In this document: positions 62,375 through 64,000 of the stretch, one piece after another
Position numbering within the stretch: the stretch's first letter is position 1
Layout of the letters: every line of letters starts with the position of its first letter
The notes under the pieces: model-generated
The model's database searches: none
What the model saw: only the letters and a program-made list of their open reading frames with translations
Told to the model about the DNA's origin: nothing
Origin: an uncultured Bacteroidales bacterium
GTDB lineage: Bacteria; Bacteroidota; Bacteroidia; Bacteroidales; Paludibacteraceae
DNA length: 64,000 bases
NCBI GenBank assembly: GCA_902766045.1
Contig: CACXCA010000022.1
Location: 1 to 64,000 of the forward strand
Direction of reading: 5' to 3'
Position numbers and translations under genes: made by a program

Positions 62375-63109
62375 ATGGTAACATCAAACAAATACCATTT
62401 TTTCTTACATGGGTTGCGTGATGGCCTTCCTATTGGTTTTGGCTACTTCGCTGTTGCATTCTCGCTAGGATTTGTAGCCATGAAAGCTGGATTAACTCCT
62501 ATTCAAGGCTATATTGCCAGTTTCCTGAATCATGCTTCAGCAGGAGAAAATGCACTATACACATCTATCCAATCGGCAGCCACCTATGCTGAGATAGCTA
62601 TCATCACACTCATTGTCAATGCACGCTATCTTCTGATGAGCTGTTCACTGAGTCAACGATTCGACCCTAATCAACCATTCTACAATCGATTGTTGGTAGG
62701 ATTTGGCATCACTGATGAAATTTTTGGTATTGCCATCGCTCAAGAAGGTTATCTTTCACCTCAATACGTATATGGAGCTATGCTCTCTTCTATTCCGCTT
62801 TGGAGTCTAGGTACGTATTTTGGTGTCTTGGCAGGTAACCTCTTACCAGACAATCTAGTCAGTGCTCTATCTGTAGCCCTATATGGTATGTTTGTGGCCA
62901 TCATCATTCCTCCCGCTAAAAAGGACAAAGTGATTGCAGGAGCTGTAGTGACAAGTTTCATCCTGAGCTACGCTTGTTCCTGGATTCCTTATATCAAAGA
63001 ATGTACGACAGGAACCAAAACAATCTTGTTAACAATCCTCATAGCCGCTGTCGCAGCCATCCTGAAACCAATCAAAGAAGAAGCAAATTCAAATGATGCA
63101 GACTCATAA
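62375..63109 (+). CDS. azlC: AzlC family branched-chain amino acid exporter subunit
   Basis: A 244-residue inner-membrane protein with about seven helices. DGLPIGFGYFAVAFSLGFVA and NARYLLMSCSLSQRF are AzlC/YgaZ motifs, as is FGITDEIFGIAI. With AzlD it exports branched-chain amino acids such as valine. It overlaps azlD by 17 bp, so production is coupled. Start codon is ATG at 62375. Confidence 0.9.
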   Translation: MVTSNKYHFFLHGLRDGLPIGFGYFAVAFSLGFVAMKAGLTPIQGYIASFLNHASAGENALYTSIQSAATYAEIAIITLIVNARYLLMSCSLSQRFDPNQPFYNRLLVGFGITDEIFGIAIAQEGYLSPQYVYGAMLSSIPLWSLGTYFGVLAGNLLPDNLVSALSVALYGMFVAIIIPPAKKDKVIAGAVVTSFILSYACSWIPYIKECTTGTKTILLTILIAAVAAILKPIKEEANSNDADS

Positions 63110-63410
63110 TCCATATATATACATACTCATTGCATTCGGCGTGTCTTTTCTAATCCGTGTGTTACCACTCACACTGATCAGGAAACCCATCCGAAACACG
63201 TTCATTCGGTCATTCTTATACTATGTGCCGTATGTAACACTTGCGGTTATGACATTCCCTGCCATCATTCAAACAACACAATCTCCATTGGCAGGGTTGG
63301 CTGCCCTGCTCATTAGTATAACCATTTCCATGATGGGAGCTGGACTATTCCCTGTGGCTTGTGTAAGCTGCATCACTGTATTCATTTCAGAATTCTTATT
63401 AGGATATTAA
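63093..63410 (+). CDS. azlD: AzlD family small exporter subunit
   Basis: A 105-residue inner-membrane protein with four helices: YIYILIAFGVSFLIRVLPLT is the AzlD/YgaH start and RKPIRNTFIRSFLYYVPYV the conserved loop. Partner of AzlC in branched-chain amino acid export. Two ATGs in a row at 63093 and 63096 lie inside the end of azlC. Confidence 0.9.
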   Translation: MMQTHNPYIYILIAFGVSFLIRVLPLTLIRKPIRNTFIRSFLYYVPYVTLAVMTFPAIIQTTQSPLAGLAALLISITISMMGAGLFPVACVSCITVFISEFLLGY

Positions 63411-63431
63411 CCCATTAATCATAAAAACAAC

Positions 63432-64000
63432 ATGAAAAGGTTTTTTTATTTAGCAACTCTTTTTTTGATGTCAGAAAGCGTCATAGCTCAAGACTCAATA
63501 AACACAGCATCAAAAGGAAAGCTATTGTATCATTTTACAAATACAGATATGATCAATCTTCCTGATAGTGAGATGTTACCCGTTGATTCTCTTTCCAGTT
63601 CAACAAAGAAGCTTGCAGACACAATCTCTTTTGCCATGGTAGGAGACATTATGATGGGAACCACCTATCCTACCAATCGATTACCTGCCGATGATGGAGC
63701 TCATATTTTCGAAAAGGTATCTGACATTATCAAGAAAGCAGACATCGGTTTAGGAAATATGGAAGGTGTAATGTGTGAAGGAGGTACATGCACCAAAGGA
63801 GGAGGTGCGAACTCATACGCTTTCAGAATGCCTACATCGTATGCACATCTATTAACGGAAGCTGGATTTGACTTTCTCAGCCTTGCCAACAATCATAGCA
63901 ATGACTTCGGTCCTGACGGAATCAAATCAACCATGAAGATGCTGGATGAACAAAATATCGCATATGCAGGTGTGGTTGGATTATGTGAGAAAGCTATTAT
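63432..64000 (+). CDS. CapA-family metallophosphatase-like protein, 3' end outside window
   Basis: The first 189 residues of a secreted protein; the rest lies past the right edge. Signal peptide MKRFFYLATLFLMSESVIAQ. The body opens with the CapA (poly-gamma-glutamate capsule) motifs FAMVGDIMMG, GLGNMEG and SLANNHSNDFGPDGI, which hold metal ligands in this calcineurin-like fold. In Bacillus CapA acts in PGA capsule transport, but Bacteroidota homologues without capB/capC are of unknown role. It starts 21 bp after azlD. Confidence 0.85.
   Translation, partial: MKRFFYLATLFLMSESVIAQDSINTASKGKLLYHFTNTDMINLPDSEMLPVDSLSSSTKKLADTISFAMVGDIMMGTTYPTNRLPADDGAHIFEKVSDIIKKADIGLGNMEGVMCEGGTCTKGGGANSYAFRMPTSYAHLLTEAGFDFLSLANNHSNDFGPDGIKSTMKMLDEQNIAYAGVVGLCEKAI

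Overview
This is a chromosomal window from a Bacteroidota bacterium, most likely of the order Bacteroidales. Four things point there. Promoters carry the phylum's -7 element TAnnTTTG, in the best cases with TTTTG or TTG 19 bp upstream. The gene families are typical of the phylum: SprA, DUF4835, DUF5606, a divergent omega-like RNA polymerase subunit, DUF4286, VanW and START-like proteins. There are many small SPII lipoproteins and TonB-dependent receptors. The DNA is AT-rich with very AT-rich spacers. I cannot name the genus from sequence alone.

Layout. 0-3.5 kb: a NifB-like radical SAM gene (3' end outside the window) downstream of cysK, a divergent second cysK, and an Rrf2-type cysteine/Fe-S regulator. 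3.8-7.5 kb: thrC-hisH-hisF-Nudix-FHA, with hisA absent from the usual hisHAF block. 7.5-11.5 kb: a sugar-kinase-like/RapZ-C fusion, DUF4286-ruvC and a lipoprotein. 11.6-15.4 kb is the accessory patch: vanW, duplicated terminator-like hairpins, a broken HIT gene, an orphan 3' gene end with its own terminator, a secreted Asp-rich protein, and a GC-richer REP-associated tyrosine transposase fused to a DprA/LOG-like domain. 15.5-24 kb: Rid-family protein, START-like protein, LptF/G permease, ribBA, and an exbB-exbD-tonB-DJ-1-lipoprotein run. 24-30.8 kb: a MarR-controlled efflux operon (TolC, HlyD, two ABC-2 permeases, no ATPase) with two palindromic operators, then yfcE and DUF554. 31-37.5 kb: tRNA-Cys, a TonB receptor with a small lipoprotein, MATE pump, class II aldolase and a DUF3089 lipoprotein. 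37.5-45.7 kb, minus strand: SLBB export protein, Wzz, coaBC, DUF4835, recN, rnhB. 45.7-55 kb: ruvA, the giant sprA and a lipoprotein with a duplicated domain. 55-57 kb, minus strand: DUF5606, bamD and rpoZ-like. 57-64 kb: lipoprotein, a second TonB receptor paralogous to the first, sufS-sufE, azlC-azlD, and a truncated capA-like gene.

How the parts fit together. The ExbBD/TonB set can energise the two receptors. CysK paralogues, the Rrf2 regulator, SufS/SufE and the NifB-like protein all belong to cysteine/Fe-S metabolism but sit at opposite ends of the window. Envelope biogenesis (LptF/G, BamD, SprA, SLBB/Wzz, TolC efflux) is the dominant theme. I found no CRISPR array, prophage, complete insertion sequence or recognisable defence island. 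The least explained items are the ATPase-less ABC-2 efflux operon, the kinase-RapZ fusion, the transposase-DprA fusion, the duplicated-domain lipoprotein beside sprA and the SusD-less receptor pair.
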